A DNA stretch of 21,478 bases from an uncultured Chlamydiae bacterium (GTDB lineage: Bacteria; Chlamydiota; Chlamydiia; Chlamydiales; Rhabdochlamydiaceae): NCBI GenBank assembly GCA_903867585.1, contig CAIPRZ010000165.1, forward strand, positions 1 through 21,478, given 5' to 3'. The notes beneath the pieces were generated by a model. The model was not told the DNA's origin. It worked only from the letters and a program-made list of their open reading frames with translations, and searched no databases. The position numbers and the translations under genes are program-made. Position 1 is the first letter of the stretch. Each line of letters starts with the position of its first letter. Below, in pieces: positions 8,034 through 15,982 of the stretch.

Positions 8034-9299
8034 ATAGTTGCAAGCTTCCACAATGGTTTCATATTTTTTCTGAATCATCTCATCGCTATCTTCCGGATCG
8101 TGGTGAGAGACAATCCAGACTTTAGGGTTGATATATTTAACAATAGTGGCGGCATTATAAATCGATGAATGTCCCCAGCCTACTTTTTCGGTATAAACTT
8201 TTTGTGAGTATTGGGCTTCATGAATCAGAACATCACATCCTTTAAAAAATTCAATAAAACCTAAATGGGGTAGAAGCATGGGATGATCGTGGGTGATTAA
8301 TTTAGGATCCCCACTATAGCCCATCAGAACTTCATTATCGGTAATATAGCCTAGAACAACAGGGCCTATTTTTATTTTAAATCCAAGGGTTGTTCCGGGA
8401 TGATAAGTATAGTGACAATCGATTTTAATCGATCCGATTTCAAAAGGGCTGCAAGCATAGAGCTCTTTAAATTTTAAAGAGGCTTTGACCTCTTCAAGAT
8501 CAACAGGAAAAAAAGCGTGTGTGAGCATATCTCTTAAAAGCTCTTTGGTGCTTTTATAAAAGTTTATTGGAGCGCGAATGGTGACATTGAATTTAGAGTC
8601 ATGCATCGGTTTAAAGCTAGGTAGACCTGCCATATGATCAAGATGTGTATGACCTAGTAGAAGTTCAATCTCTTTTTTATTTTCATGCTCAATAATATAT
8701 TGACCAAGATTGGATAACCCCGTTCCGGCATCAATAATGGCTAAAAAATTGCCAGATCGTACTTCTAAACAAGAGGTATTGCCCCCAAAACGTAAATAGT
8801 CAGTCCCAGAAACTGTATGCGAGCCCCTTGTTCCCCAGAATTTGATATAGGTGTCGCTTGTATGCTCTTTTAAAATAAAAGGGTGTTTGGAAATTTTTGG
8901 CTCTTCAAGAGCTTGGGGGATGTAGTTATTGGCAACAATGGCTTTAAGGATGTTATGTATCAATTTTGCATCAAAAGGCTTAGGGATAAAATCTAAAGCG
9001 CCGTTAGCTAAACAGGCTCTATAATTTTGAATCATCGGTTCGTAGGAGGTAATAATAACCGATGCTCCTGGAAGAATACTTTTAAGTTTTTTTAAAATTT
9101 CCAAGCCATGAACGGGATAAAGATATAAATCACAAAAAGCGATATCAATATGTTCTTGGGAAAATATCTTGATCGCCTCATCGCTTGTAAAAGCATAAAA
9201 GAATTTAAAATGGGGATTTTCTTTGTGCAGGGAGGCAAAAAGAGCATGCACCTTTTTTTCAGGATCAGCGACAAGTATTAAAATAGGTTCTTGAGTCAT
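7977..9299 (-). CDS. Response-regulator receiver domain fused to a metallo-beta-lactamase-fold domain
   Basis: 440 residues in two parts. Residues about 5-120 form a CheY-like receiver: Asp12 in the acidic pocket, phospho-acceptor Asp57 (FCDLYL), Thr84 and Lys107 (IPKPF). Residues about 150-440 form an MBL-fold hydrolase: GNTSCLE, DAGTG, the zinc motif HTHLDH starting at His217, LIHEAQ, GHSS, and a closing SHHDPEDSD. There is no DNA-binding output domain, so phosphorylation probably tunes the hydrolase or its partners. The MBL part resembles phosphodiesterase-like (PhnP or cAMP-PDE-like) members, but its substrate is unknown. The ATG overlaps the stop of the preceding small membrane gene (ATGA), so it belongs to the ftsK operon. 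Its 3' end lies inside yycJ on the opposite strand. No histidine kinase gene is in the window. Confidence 0.85.
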   Translation of the reverse strand: MTQEPILILVADPEKKVHALFASLHKENPHFKFFYAFTSDEAIKIFSQEHIDIAFCDLYLYPVHGLEILKKLKSILPGASVIITSYEPMIQNYRACLANGALDFIPKPFDAKLIHNILKAIVANNYIPQALEEPKISKHPFILKEHTSDTYIKFWGTRGSHTVSGTDYLRFGGNTSCLEVRSGNFLAIIDAGTGLSNLGQYIIEHENKKEIELLLGHTHLDHMAGLPSFKPMHDSKFNVTIRAPINFYKSTKELLRDMLTHAFFPVDLEEVKASLKFKELYACSPFEIGSIKIDCHYTYHPGTTLGFKIKIGPVVLGYITDNEVLMGYSGDPKLITHDHPMLLPHLGFIEFFKGCDVLIHEAQYSQKVYTEKVGWGHSSIYNAATIVKYINPKVWIVSHHDPEDSDEMIQKKYETIVEACNYLDMQCGIRMAFDGLKIHF

Positions 9300-9601
9300 T
9301 GTCTTTTTAATCCTAGAAGTTTTAGTAAACTACCCATAGCAACAAAAAAAGGTCCTATAATGTAGAGCTGGGATAGTTCTTTATCTGATAGAGTAAAATG
9401 ATCTAAATCGCAAGAGCAAGAGCCCCCTTTTAGAATTTCCCACTCAGGATAAAATAAAATTTTCCCAGAAGGGACTTTTTGGCAAAAAAGAATATATAAA
9501 TAGATAAGCAATCCGACGCCCATAACGGCGTAGCTTAAGATAAAAAGCTTGGGAACAAGTTTTTTATCGTTTTTGGATTTCTTAAAACTCTTCAAACTCA
9601 T
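9296..9601 (-). CDS. Small two-helix membrane protein, unrecognised
   Basis: About 101 residues from ATG 9601. A TTG at 9613 would add four residues but has no ribosome site; AGAAAGG lies directly against the ATG, so the start is uncertain. A basic, Lys-rich N-terminus leads into a membrane helix (about residues 18-38). A short loop carries GGSCSCDLDHF with two cysteines one residue apart, and a second hydrophobic helix (about 78-95) is followed by a basic tail. By the positive-inside rule both ends should be cytoplasmic and the cysteine loop periplasmic. The coding region overlaps the ftsK 3' end by about 20 bases and the receiver-MBL start by 4, so it is translationally tied to both. I do not recognise the family. 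The tight coupling supports a real gene. Confidence 0.65.
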   Translation of the reverse strand: MSLKSFKKSKNDKKLVPKLFILSYAVMGVGLLIYLYILFCQKVPSGKILFYPEWEILKGGSCSCDLDHFTLSDKELSQLYIIGPFFVAMGSLLKLLGLKRQ

Positions 9602-11879
9602 CCTTTCTGCCAAGCGACTTTTTTAGACTCGATTCCACAAGTACTCTTCGAGGTTTAGCGCCCTCTTGCGCTGAAATAACACCGCGCTGTTCCAGCTCAT
9701 CCATTAAAGAAGCCGCTCTTGCATAGCCAATTTTGAGTTTGCGTTGTAAAAAGGTGGTGGAGGCATTTTTGGTTTCAACGACAATACTAAAAGCCTCATC
9801 ATAAAGGGCATCTTTACTCATAGAGGCCTCTTGTTCAAGAAGCTGATCTTTAGCCATATCATCAAAAGAGGGGATAAGATATTCGGCATCGGCTTGTTTT
9901 TTGATATAATCAATAACCGCATTGATCTCATCATCACTAATATAGGCTCCCTGGGCCCGCATTAGCTGTGAACTTCCAGGAGGAAGGAATAAAAGATCTC
10001 CATTTCCAAGTAAACTTTCAGCACCGACGTCATCGAGGATGATTTGGGAGTTGACCCGGCTTGCCACTTTAAAAGCAATACGTGTTGGGAAGTTAGCCTT
10101 AATGAGTCCTGTAATAACTTCTCGTGAGGGGCGTTGGGTTGCTAAAATAAGGTGAATGCCGACAGCTCGTGCCATTTGGGCAATACGGGCGATAGGGGTT
10201 TCAAGATCTGAAGAAGAGGCCATCATTAAATCGGCAAACTCATCAATGATCGCTACAATAGCAAACATTTTTTCAGGAACTGGCATGCTTAAGGAAGCTT
10301 CTACATCGGGTTTAATAGTCCGAGAATTGAAAGCATGAATATTACGAAGTCCAAGCTGTTTTAAAAGCTCGTAGCGTAGCTCCATCTCTTTTACAAGCCA
10401 ATTTAAAGCCGCATAGGCTCCATGAGCTTCTGTAATCACAGGAGCAATCAAATGAGGTAGGCGGGTGTAAGAGGAAAGTTCCACTTTTTTTGGATCGACC
10501 ATGAGAAGTTTAACCTCATCTGGGGTCGCATTCATCAAAATGGACATGACAACGGTGTTTATACACACCGATTTTCCAGAACCGGTGGCTCCTGCGATAA
10601 TACAGTGGGGCATTTTTGTAAGATCTGAAATAACATTTTCACCGCTGACAGTTTTCCCAAGTAAAACAGGGATATGACACTTTTTTTGTCCGGTTTGATA
10701 ATTTATAAGTAGCTCTTTAAAACTGACCTCTTGAGGATTGAGTGAGGGTATTTCAACACCGACAGCAGCTTTTCCTGGTATAGGGGCTATGATACGGATT
10801 GATTTAGCTTCAAGTTTAAGAGCGATATCATTTTCAAGGGTTTTAATTTTTTGAACCTTTACTCCAACCGCTGGATGAACTTCTAAAGAGGTAATTGTAG
10901 GCCCTGAATGTATATCCCCCACTTTAGCCTCAATTCCAAAACTTTTTAACGTGTCTTCTAAAACATCAGCCTGCTTTTTTAAATCTTTTTTAAGCGTAGG
11001 AGCATCCATTTTTTTAGGATTTCTTAATAGACTTGCAGGAGGTATGGAGTAGCCATTACGAACAACAGTTCTAATAGAAGCGAGTTTATTTAATTTTGGG
11101 ACCGTTTTCAGTTTTATCGATTGAGATACCTCATCAAGAGTTTCATCAGGAAGATAGGGGGCTTTTAATGAAAAACCTTTTAATTTTTTTTCAATCGTCT
11201 CTAAATCTTCAATCTCTTCCTCTTCATCATCGTCCTCTTCTTCTTCCTCTTCATCGCTTGGGCTTTTTCTTCTGAAGCGGATCATTTTTTTAGCAAGATC
11301 TAAAAAGTTATCCACAAAAGGGAGAATACTTGTTTGAGTCAGCACTAGCATAGAAACAATCATCGATAAACTAAAAGTAATCGAGCAGCCCATTTCTCCG
11401 AGAAGATTTTTGAGATTGATATAGGGGATGTCTTTATAGATAAAATAACTAAGAACCCCGCCAAGATTAAACCTTTCAATAGTTGGAGCGATACTGGAAC
11501 CTACATGCAGGTTTTGGGTGATGATTTTTGGCGTGAGCCAGGAGGGAACAGAAGGGTATAAATCGGCAAATAGAGTGAATAAAAAACACCCAGAAGCCAG
11601 CATTATAGATAGGCAGGTAATTTGTTTTTTAAATTCTACAAGTTCTTTTCCTTGGATTAGATTCCATCCGATCCACCCCAAGATAAGACAGGCCGGTAAA
11701 CTCATAAGGCCAAAAAGAAAATTTAATCCGTAGCCTAGACCATGCCCAATAAGGCCGAGCCAATTGCTTCGAGGATCGTTAAAGGAAAAAGTTAAAAGGC
11801 TTATGCTAAGGAGAAAAAAAATACAAATGACAATGAGACCTTTGGTCTCAGATTGAATGAGGTCCTCATCTTTATCCAT
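9582..11879 (-). CDS. ftsK: FtsK/SpoIIIE family DNA translocase
   Basis: The septal DNA pump that clears and aligns the chromosome at division; 765 residues. Four to five N-terminal membrane helices (about 10-200) are followed by a short linker with a run of about 20 almost purely acidic residues (near 205-225). The motor comes next: the alpha/beta region with TSLEVHPAVGVKVQK, Walker A GATGSGKS (430-437), the LLMVDPKK segment, Walker B-like AIIDEFADL, and HLILATQRPS. The C-terminal gamma winged helix (about 695-755), with RKLKIGYARAASLMD, reads the polar KOPS-type signals. The linker is far shorter than in E. coli FtsK. I place the start at ATG 11879 (MDKDED). Reading on upstream would run 34 codons through tRNA-His, which is not coding. 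It heads an operon with the small membrane protein and the receiver-MBL protein, close to tRNA-His. Confidence 0.95.
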   Translation of the reverse strand: MDKDEDLIQSETKGLIVICIFFLLSISLLTFSFNDPRSNWLGLIGHGLGYGLNFLFGLMSLPACLILGWIGWNLIQGKELVEFKKQITCLSIMLASGCFLFTLFADLYPSVPSWLTPKIITQNLHVGSSIAPTIERFNLGGVLSYFIYKDIPYINLKNLLGEMGCSITFSLSMIVSMLVLTQTSILPFVDNFLDLAKKMIRFRRKSPSDEEEEEEDDDEEEEIEDLETIEKKLKGFSLKAPYLPDETLDEVSQSIKLKTVPKLNKLASIRTVVRNGYSIPPASLLRNPKKMDAPTLKKDLKKQADVLEDTLKSFGIEAKVGDIHSGPTITSLEVHPAVGVKVQKIKTLENDIALKLEAKSIRIIAPIPGKAAVGVEIPSLNPQEVSFKELLINYQTGQKKCHIPVLLGKTVSGENVISDLTKMPHCIIAGATGSGKSVCINTVVMSILMNATPDEVKLLMVDPKKVELSSYTRLPHLIAPVITEAHGAYAALNWLVKEMELRYELLKQLGLRNIHAFNSRTIKPDVEASLSMPVPEKMFAIVAIIDEFADLMMASSSDLETPIARIAQMARAVGIHLILATQRPSREVITGLIKANFPTRIAFKVASRVNSQIILDDVGAESLLGNGDLLFLPPGSSQLMRAQGAYISDDEINAVIDYIKKQADAEYLIPSFDDMAKDQLLEQEASMSKDALYDEAFSIVVETKNASTTFLQRKLKIGYARAASLMDELEQRGVISAQEGAKPRRVLVESSLKKSLGRKDEFEEF

Positions 11880-11941
11880 AACACCCAATTGGTTTAAATT
11901 ATTATTTAACAAAAATTGAGAGGGATGACAAGTAAAAGATG

Positions 11942-12016
<75 letters not shown>

Positions 12017-12031
12017 ACTAGATAACTAAAA

Positions 12032-12061
12032 CTTATACTCTCACAGCAGGGTTGTTTTCAA
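12032..12061 (-). promoter_or_regulatory. probable promoter of tRNA-His (and perhaps ftsK)
   Basis: On the minus strand TTGAAA (12056-12061), 18 bases, then TATAAG (12032-12037). The predicted start is near 12025, about nine bases before the tRNA. There is no obvious terminator between the tRNA and ftsK, about 60 bases on, so ftsK could share this promoter. Confidence 0.55.
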
Positions 12062-12076
12062 GTGCAAATAAAATTT

Positions 12077-12103
12077 TAACCCCAAGGAGTATCCCAGGGG
12101 TTA
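12077..12103 (-). terminator. hairpin after the outer-membrane protein gene
   Basis: On the minus strand TAACCCC pairs with GGGGTTA, with a second short stem GGGA/TCCT inside around a TAC loop. AAATTTTATTT follows. The U-tract is broken, so termination may be partial. It separates the outer-membrane protein gene from the tRNA-His promoter just downstream. Confidence 0.6.
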
Positions 12104-12109
12104 GAAGCT

Positions 12110-13123
12110 CTAGAAGCCAAAAATAAATCTTAAGGTAATCCCCTGTAGGGTTAATAGAGGGGATGGATTAGCAAAACTAAGTCCAGGGCTTGAGATGTCA
12201 TTATTCAAAGCCGTATTCCACATAGGAAGTCTATTACCATTTAGGAATATCACCTCTTCCCACGCAATCCCGCCGCCAAGGTGGTATCTGCCATTATTAA
12301 GGAAATGGTTATAGCCAATGCCAAGCTTGTACTCGATATCAAACAGCATGGATTGATTGTGGTCTTGGCTAAAAGCTAAGCGGGTATTATCAGGAAAGTT
12401 ATCGGAATCATTTAGATAACCACTAAAATAATTAACAAATTTTCCGTAGATCCCAGAACTTAAAAAGTTCCCTTCAATACACCATCCACTTCGGAGTTCA
12501 TAACGTAGGCCAAAACCTGCTAAAAGGCCAGCTCCCTGAAAATCAGAACGGGAACGATTATAAACGTAATTAGGAGCAGATGTAGCTAGTTGAGCTGTTG
12601 TTTTATAAACTTGTGCAAGCCATGTTCCTCTGGCTCCGATGTATGGGGAAATACTAAAACGCTCACCAACCCATGATGGGCGGGTCATAATAGCATCGAG
12701 CATATTGAGGTTAATATTATAATTAGCGTTTATCCAATTAGATAAAGAGGAGTTACCAAAGGTGTTGCCGATGTAGTAAGCAGGGTTATTAGATTCAGCT
12801 GAATTATATTGGGTAAAATAGGTCCATGTAAAATGAATATCCCAATGATCATAAGCCATTAAACCACCAAAAGTAAGCCGGCCTCCTGGTACAAATCCAG
12901 TCGGTATTCTTTTTAAAGTTCCGTTGAAGCTATTTTGAGGAGATGCAATAGGTCCTTCTTGGCAAAAAAACAGATTGTCATTTTGAGATAACCACCAAAG
13001 AAATTCGCCTTGAAGATACATGTTGTATCCATCTTTAACTTCTAGTCGGGAAGGGGCAAGAGTCGTATCTGCTAGTAAAAAGCTTTGAGCAAGTACTGAA
13101 GACAGTAAGATTTTTTTGATCAT
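12110..13123 (-). CDS. MOMP-like beta-barrel outer-membrane protein (Lpg1974 family type)
   Basis: 337 residues with a clear signal peptide (MIKKILLSSVLAQSFLLA, cleavage expected before Asp19 or thereabouts). The mature part has many short amphipathic strands rich in Tyr, Trp, Phe, Asn and Gly, and the C-terminus ends in Phe (LRFIFGF), as expected for BamA-dependent barrels. The start of the mature protein (GEFLWWLSQNDN-like) and the repeated G-rich strands match the Legionella major outer-membrane protein/Lpg1974-type family. That family is expanded in environmental chlamydiae such as Simkania and Waddlia and takes over the MOMP role there. Cysteines are few, so it is not a disulphide-rich cage protein like Chlamydia MOMP. 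GGAT lies 6 bases before the ATG. It follows comEC by 59 bases and may have its own promoter. Porin activity is inferred. Confidence 0.85.
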   Translation of the reverse strand: MIKKILLSSVLAQSFLLADTTLAPSRLEVKDGYNMYLQGEFLWWLSQNDNLFFCQEGPIASPQNSFNGTLKRIPTGFVPGGRLTFGGLMAYDHWDIHFTWTYFTQYNSAESNNPAYYIGNTFGNSSLSNWINANYNINLNMLDAIMTRPSWVGERFSISPYIGARGTWLAQVYKTTAQLATSAPNYVYNRSRSDFQGAGLLAGFGLRYELRSGWCIEGNFLSSGIYGKFVNYFSGYLNDSDNFPDNTRLAFSQDHNQSMLFDIEYKLGIGYNHFLNNGRYHLGGGIAWEEVIFLNGNRLPMWNTALNNDISSPGLSFANPSPLLTLQGITLRFIFGF

Positions 13124-13163
13124 GTTTATCCAAACGTAATTTTTAGTGTTTCATTGCCCTAGA

Positions 13164-13192
13164 ATTGTAGTGATTCAGCCATTTAGATCACC
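13164..13192 (-). promoter_or_regulatory. weak candidate promoter for the outer-membrane protein gene
   Basis: On the minus strand a good -10 (TACAAT, 13164-13169) lies about 34 bases upstream of the ATG. The -35 match 17 bases away (GGTGAT) is poor and falls in the last codons of comEC. It would allow separate expression from comEC. Confidence 0.3.
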
Positions 13193-14574
13193 TGCTTTTT
13201 TTTGGCTGAACAAAAAACTAGTAAAAAATAAACCAAAAGAAAAAATAGGAACCAAAAAAGGGGAAGAGGGTAAATCAACAGTCCTGTTTGTTTACTGACA
13301 GGACGTTTAATCAATTCAAGAATAAAATCAGATCCTGAATAGAGTAGTTCTTGAAAGGCGATCCCAATAGGAGCCCAAAGTATTTTTAAAAATAGGCAGG
13401 TAATTCCTAACATCATAAATACAGCAAAAATAAACGGTAAAAAAAGATTGTAGAAGATGGAAGATAGATGGAGGCTTTTGAAAAAATAAAGAAGTATAGG
13501 AGCTGTTGTTATAAATAAAAAAAGCTGCATAAAAAGGAGCTTTAACCAGAAAAAAATCAATTTTTCCCATAAGCCATTGGGCATGGTTATATTTTGTAAA
13601 TATTTCCAGATAGAATTAAACGTAATAAGGCTGAGTGTAGCTAAAAAACTTAAAATAAATCCTGGTTCCTTCACCTGGCTTGGGCCAAGTAGTATTGTAA
13701 AAATAAGAGCCCAACTAAAAACATGCAATGAAGGGGTATTTATCGAATGGTTTTTATGAAAAAAACCAAAAAGCACCATGCTGTAGGCCCTGACTATGGA
13801 GGCCTGGTTTCCAATGAGGAAAGTATACAGCGATAAAAAAACTAGTCCTAACTGATGGCTAAAAGGGAGTTTTAATAGCCTTTGGAAGAAGAAATGACTA
13901 AATGAAAGGATTAGATTTAGATGGAAACCAGAAAGGGCTAAAATATGAGCCAGTCCATGATCTTTAAATTGCAGCTTCAAAAGTTTGCTTTCGATATTTC
14001 CTGAAATTAAAGCATACAAAAGCTGACTTGATTCTTTATGTTTTAAGCTATGTGTTAGCGAATACATTTTTTCAAATACAGACTCTCTTAACTGGAAGAC
14101 CCAAGAAGCTTTTTTTATTGATTTTTGATGTAGTACCTTAATTTGCATCTTGTCATTTTTTTTTAATACAGTAAGTCTAAGCTTGGAAATATGGTCTTTG
14201 AAAAGGCTGTTTTCATCTGTGAGTAAGGATATCTTATAATTGGTAGAGTTTGTTTTTAAGACTCCTGTAACCAGAGAATGCGAGCCAAAGAAGGTGGGTA
14301 AAAGTCCTTTTTTTTTAGGATGAAAGACCCCTTCAATTTCATAGAGCTCAGGTTGTGAAGGAAGATCTTGCGGGCTAAAATAGGTAAGAGTTAGCCCAAG
14401 AAAAAGAAAAATTAAATAAGAGAGCTTTTTTTTATAAACTAAAAGTAGAGAAATGAGCGCTAAAAAAGGAAAGGAAGCAATTACACCAAAAACAAGACAG
14501 CTTGCATACCCCCAAGCGGGGTAATAGTTAAAAAAGCTATGAACGGATGTTTTTAAGTACCTTATCAATTTCAC
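13183..14574 (-). CDS. comEC: ComEC/Rec2-type membrane channel protein, competence domain only
   Basis: 463 residues, very hydrophobic, with about ten membrane helices. A leading pair of helices (about 15-65) and a soluble segment with beta character (about 70-165, the DUF4131-like part) precede the Competence domain (about 180-445). The hallmark HILALSGFHLNLI is at about 210-222, followed by GNQASIVRAYSM. The family moves single-stranded DNA across the inner membrane during natural transformation. The C-terminal metallo-beta-lactamase-like nuclease domain of long ComEC proteins is absent. The CT339 protein of Chlamydia is, as I recall, of this length. The start is GTG 14574, which overlaps the ndh 3' end by 38 bases; no ATG is near. 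It lies in an ndh-comEC run. Confidence 0.85.
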   Translation of the reverse strand: MKLIRYLKTSVHSFFNYYPAWGYASCLVFGVIASFPFLALISLLLVYKKKLSYLIFLFLGLTLTYFSPQDLPSQPELYEIEGVFHPKKKGLLPTFFGSHSLVTGVLKTNSTNYKISLLTDENSLFKDHISKLRLTVLKKNDKMQIKVLHQKSIKKASWVFQLRESVFEKMYSLTHSLKHKESSQLLYALISGNIESKLLKLQFKDHGLAHILALSGFHLNLILSFSHFFFQRLLKLPFSHQLGLVFLSLYTFLIGNQASIVRAYSMVLFGFFHKNHSINTPSLHVFSWALIFTILLGPSQVKEPGFILSFLATLSLITFNSIWKYLQNITMPNGLWEKLIFFWLKLLFMQLFLFITTAPILLYFFKSLHLSSIFYNLFLPFIFAVFMMLGITCLFLKILWAPIGIAFQELLYSGSDFILELIKRPVSKQTGLLIYPLPLFWFLFFLLVYFLLVFCSAKKKQVI

Positions 14575-15802
14575 GATAAATCAGCCTTACCCCTCTTTCG
14601 CCTGTAAAAAAGATGGATGCCCATCTAAGCATGACAACGATGCGGTTTTTAAAGCCAATTAAATAGACAATATGGATAAAGCTCCAAGCAAGCCAAGCCA
14701 TAAAACCTCCAAATTGGAGTTTACCTGTTACAACAACAGCTTTAGATTTTCCAATGGTGGCCATCATCCCTTTGTCAAAATATTTGAAGGGGAGACTATG
14801 AGAGTTTTGTCTATGAGATTTGAAAATTCTTCCCAAATATTGGCCCTGCTGAATAGCTGTAGGGGCAATACCTGGTAACGGTTTCCCGTCTTTACCCAAG
14901 CAACAAGCACAATCTCCTAAAACATAGATATGGGGATGCTCTTTTATGGATAAATCAGGCTGAACAATGATTCTTCTAGCTTTATCTTGCTCTACTTTTA
15001 AAGTAGATAAAACCTGCGGAGCCTCATTACCAGCTGCCCAAATGATGTTTTCAGTTTCAATGAATTCATCATCGACATAAACGCCACGCTCGTCGATTTT
15101 TGTCACTTTTCGATTATTCCAAACCTCAACTCCAAGTTCTTCTAAATCCTTTTTAGCCCTTAAGGAGAGTTTTTCAGGATAAACCGGTAAAATATTGGGT
15201 AAAGCTTCTACAAGGATAATACGGGCTTTAGCAGGGTCAAAATGTCTGAAATTTTTAATTAAGGAAGTTTTTGCAATTTCTGAAATAGCGCCAGACATTT
15301 CTACTCCTGTCGGGCCACCTCCGATAATCACAAAGGTAAGAAAAGGTTTAATTTTTTCAGGGTCAGCAACTCTTTCTGCTTTTTCAAAAGAGATAAGAAC
15401 TTGATCTCTGATACGAAGAGCATCGGAGATGTTTTTAAGACCAGGAGCGTAAGTTTCCCATTCTTTATGGCCGAAATAACTGTGTCTTGCCCCAATGGCT
15501 ATTACTAAATAATCGTAATCAAGGGTTTCACCATTAGCTAGCACCACCCTTTTATTTTGTGGTCTAAATTCAGTGACCTCTCCCATCAGAGTGGTAATAT
15601 TTTTAGCACCGGCAAAAACTTCTCTTACGGGATAGGCAATTTCTCCAGGGGAAATAGAGGCTGTAGCTACTTGATAAAGGAGGGGTTGAAAAAGGTGATG
15701 ATTGAATTTATCAATCATTGTGATTTGATATTCGGAATTTTTTAAGGCCTTTGCAAAGTTTAAACCTGCAAACCCACAACCGACAACTATAATTTTGGCC
15801 AT
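14537..15802 (-). CDS. ndh: Type II NADH:quinone dehydrogenase (NDH-2)
   Basis: A single-subunit, non-proton-pumping flavoenzyme that oxidises NADH and reduces quinone at the inner membrane. The 421 residues show the N-terminal FAD-binding GxGxAG (Gly8-Gly13), the NAD(H)-binding GGGPTGVE (161-168), a second FAD segment with YVLGDCA (about 292-298), and the quinone/FAD region AIQQGQYLGR. The C-terminal tail (about 370-415) has hydrophobic and amphipathic helices, including AWLAWSFIHIVYLIGF, that bind the membrane. ATG 15802 has GGGGA at a suitable distance. Chlamydiaceae rely on Na-translocating NQR; NDH-2 is more typical of environmental chlamydiae. Here it sits in the place between the PTS genes and comEC where C. 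trachomatis has CT338. It is first in a run with comEC. Confidence 0.93.
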   Translation of the reverse strand: MAKIIVVGCGFAGLNFAKALKNSEYQITMIDKFNHHLFQPLLYQVATASISPGEIAYPVREVFAGAKNITTLMGEVTEFRPQNKRVVLANGETLDYDYLVIAIGARHSYFGHKEWETYAPGLKNISDALRIRDQVLISFEKAERVADPEKIKPFLTFVIIGGGPTGVEMSGAISEIAKTSLIKNFRHFDPAKARIILVEALPNILPVYPEKLSLRAKKDLEELGVEVWNNRKVTKIDERGVYVDDEFIETENIIWAAGNEAPQVLSTLKVEQDKARRIIVQPDLSIKEHPHIYVLGDCACCLGKDGKPLPGIAPTAIQQGQYLGRIFKSHRQNSHSLPFKYFDKGMMATIGKSKAVVVTGKLQFGGFMAWLAWSFIHIVYLIGFKNRIVVMLRWASIFFTGERGVRLIYREIDKVLKNIRS

Positions 15803-15859
15803 TTTTATCCCCTAGTCCTTCCCCTTTCTTTTATCAAAATTAAGACTTCGAGGAAAGAT

Positions 15860-15879
15860 AACCTTTTTAAAAAAAGGTT
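15860..15879. other. perfect dyad in the ndh-ptsH divergent region
   Basis: AACCTTTTT and AAAAAGGTT flank two A residues, giving a 9-base dyad in the 180-base gap between divergent ndh and ptsH. It has no T-run after it on either strand beyond its own arms, so it is not a standard terminator. It could be an operator or simply AT-rich structure. I see no convincing -35/-10 pair for either gene in this gap. Confidence 0.4.
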
Positions 15880-15982
15880 TGCTCTAATCTTTAAATTTTA
15901 CTTAGTATTCACGGCAAACTTTTGATTTTTAAGCTCTAAAAGCAAGTTTTATGGGTTAATCAAATAAAAATTGGGCAAAAAT

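Noticed and set aside
13577..13759. Short plus-strand open frames within comEC and ndh
   Set aside because: They lie in frames opposite well-supported proteins and lack ribosome sites or recognisable composition.
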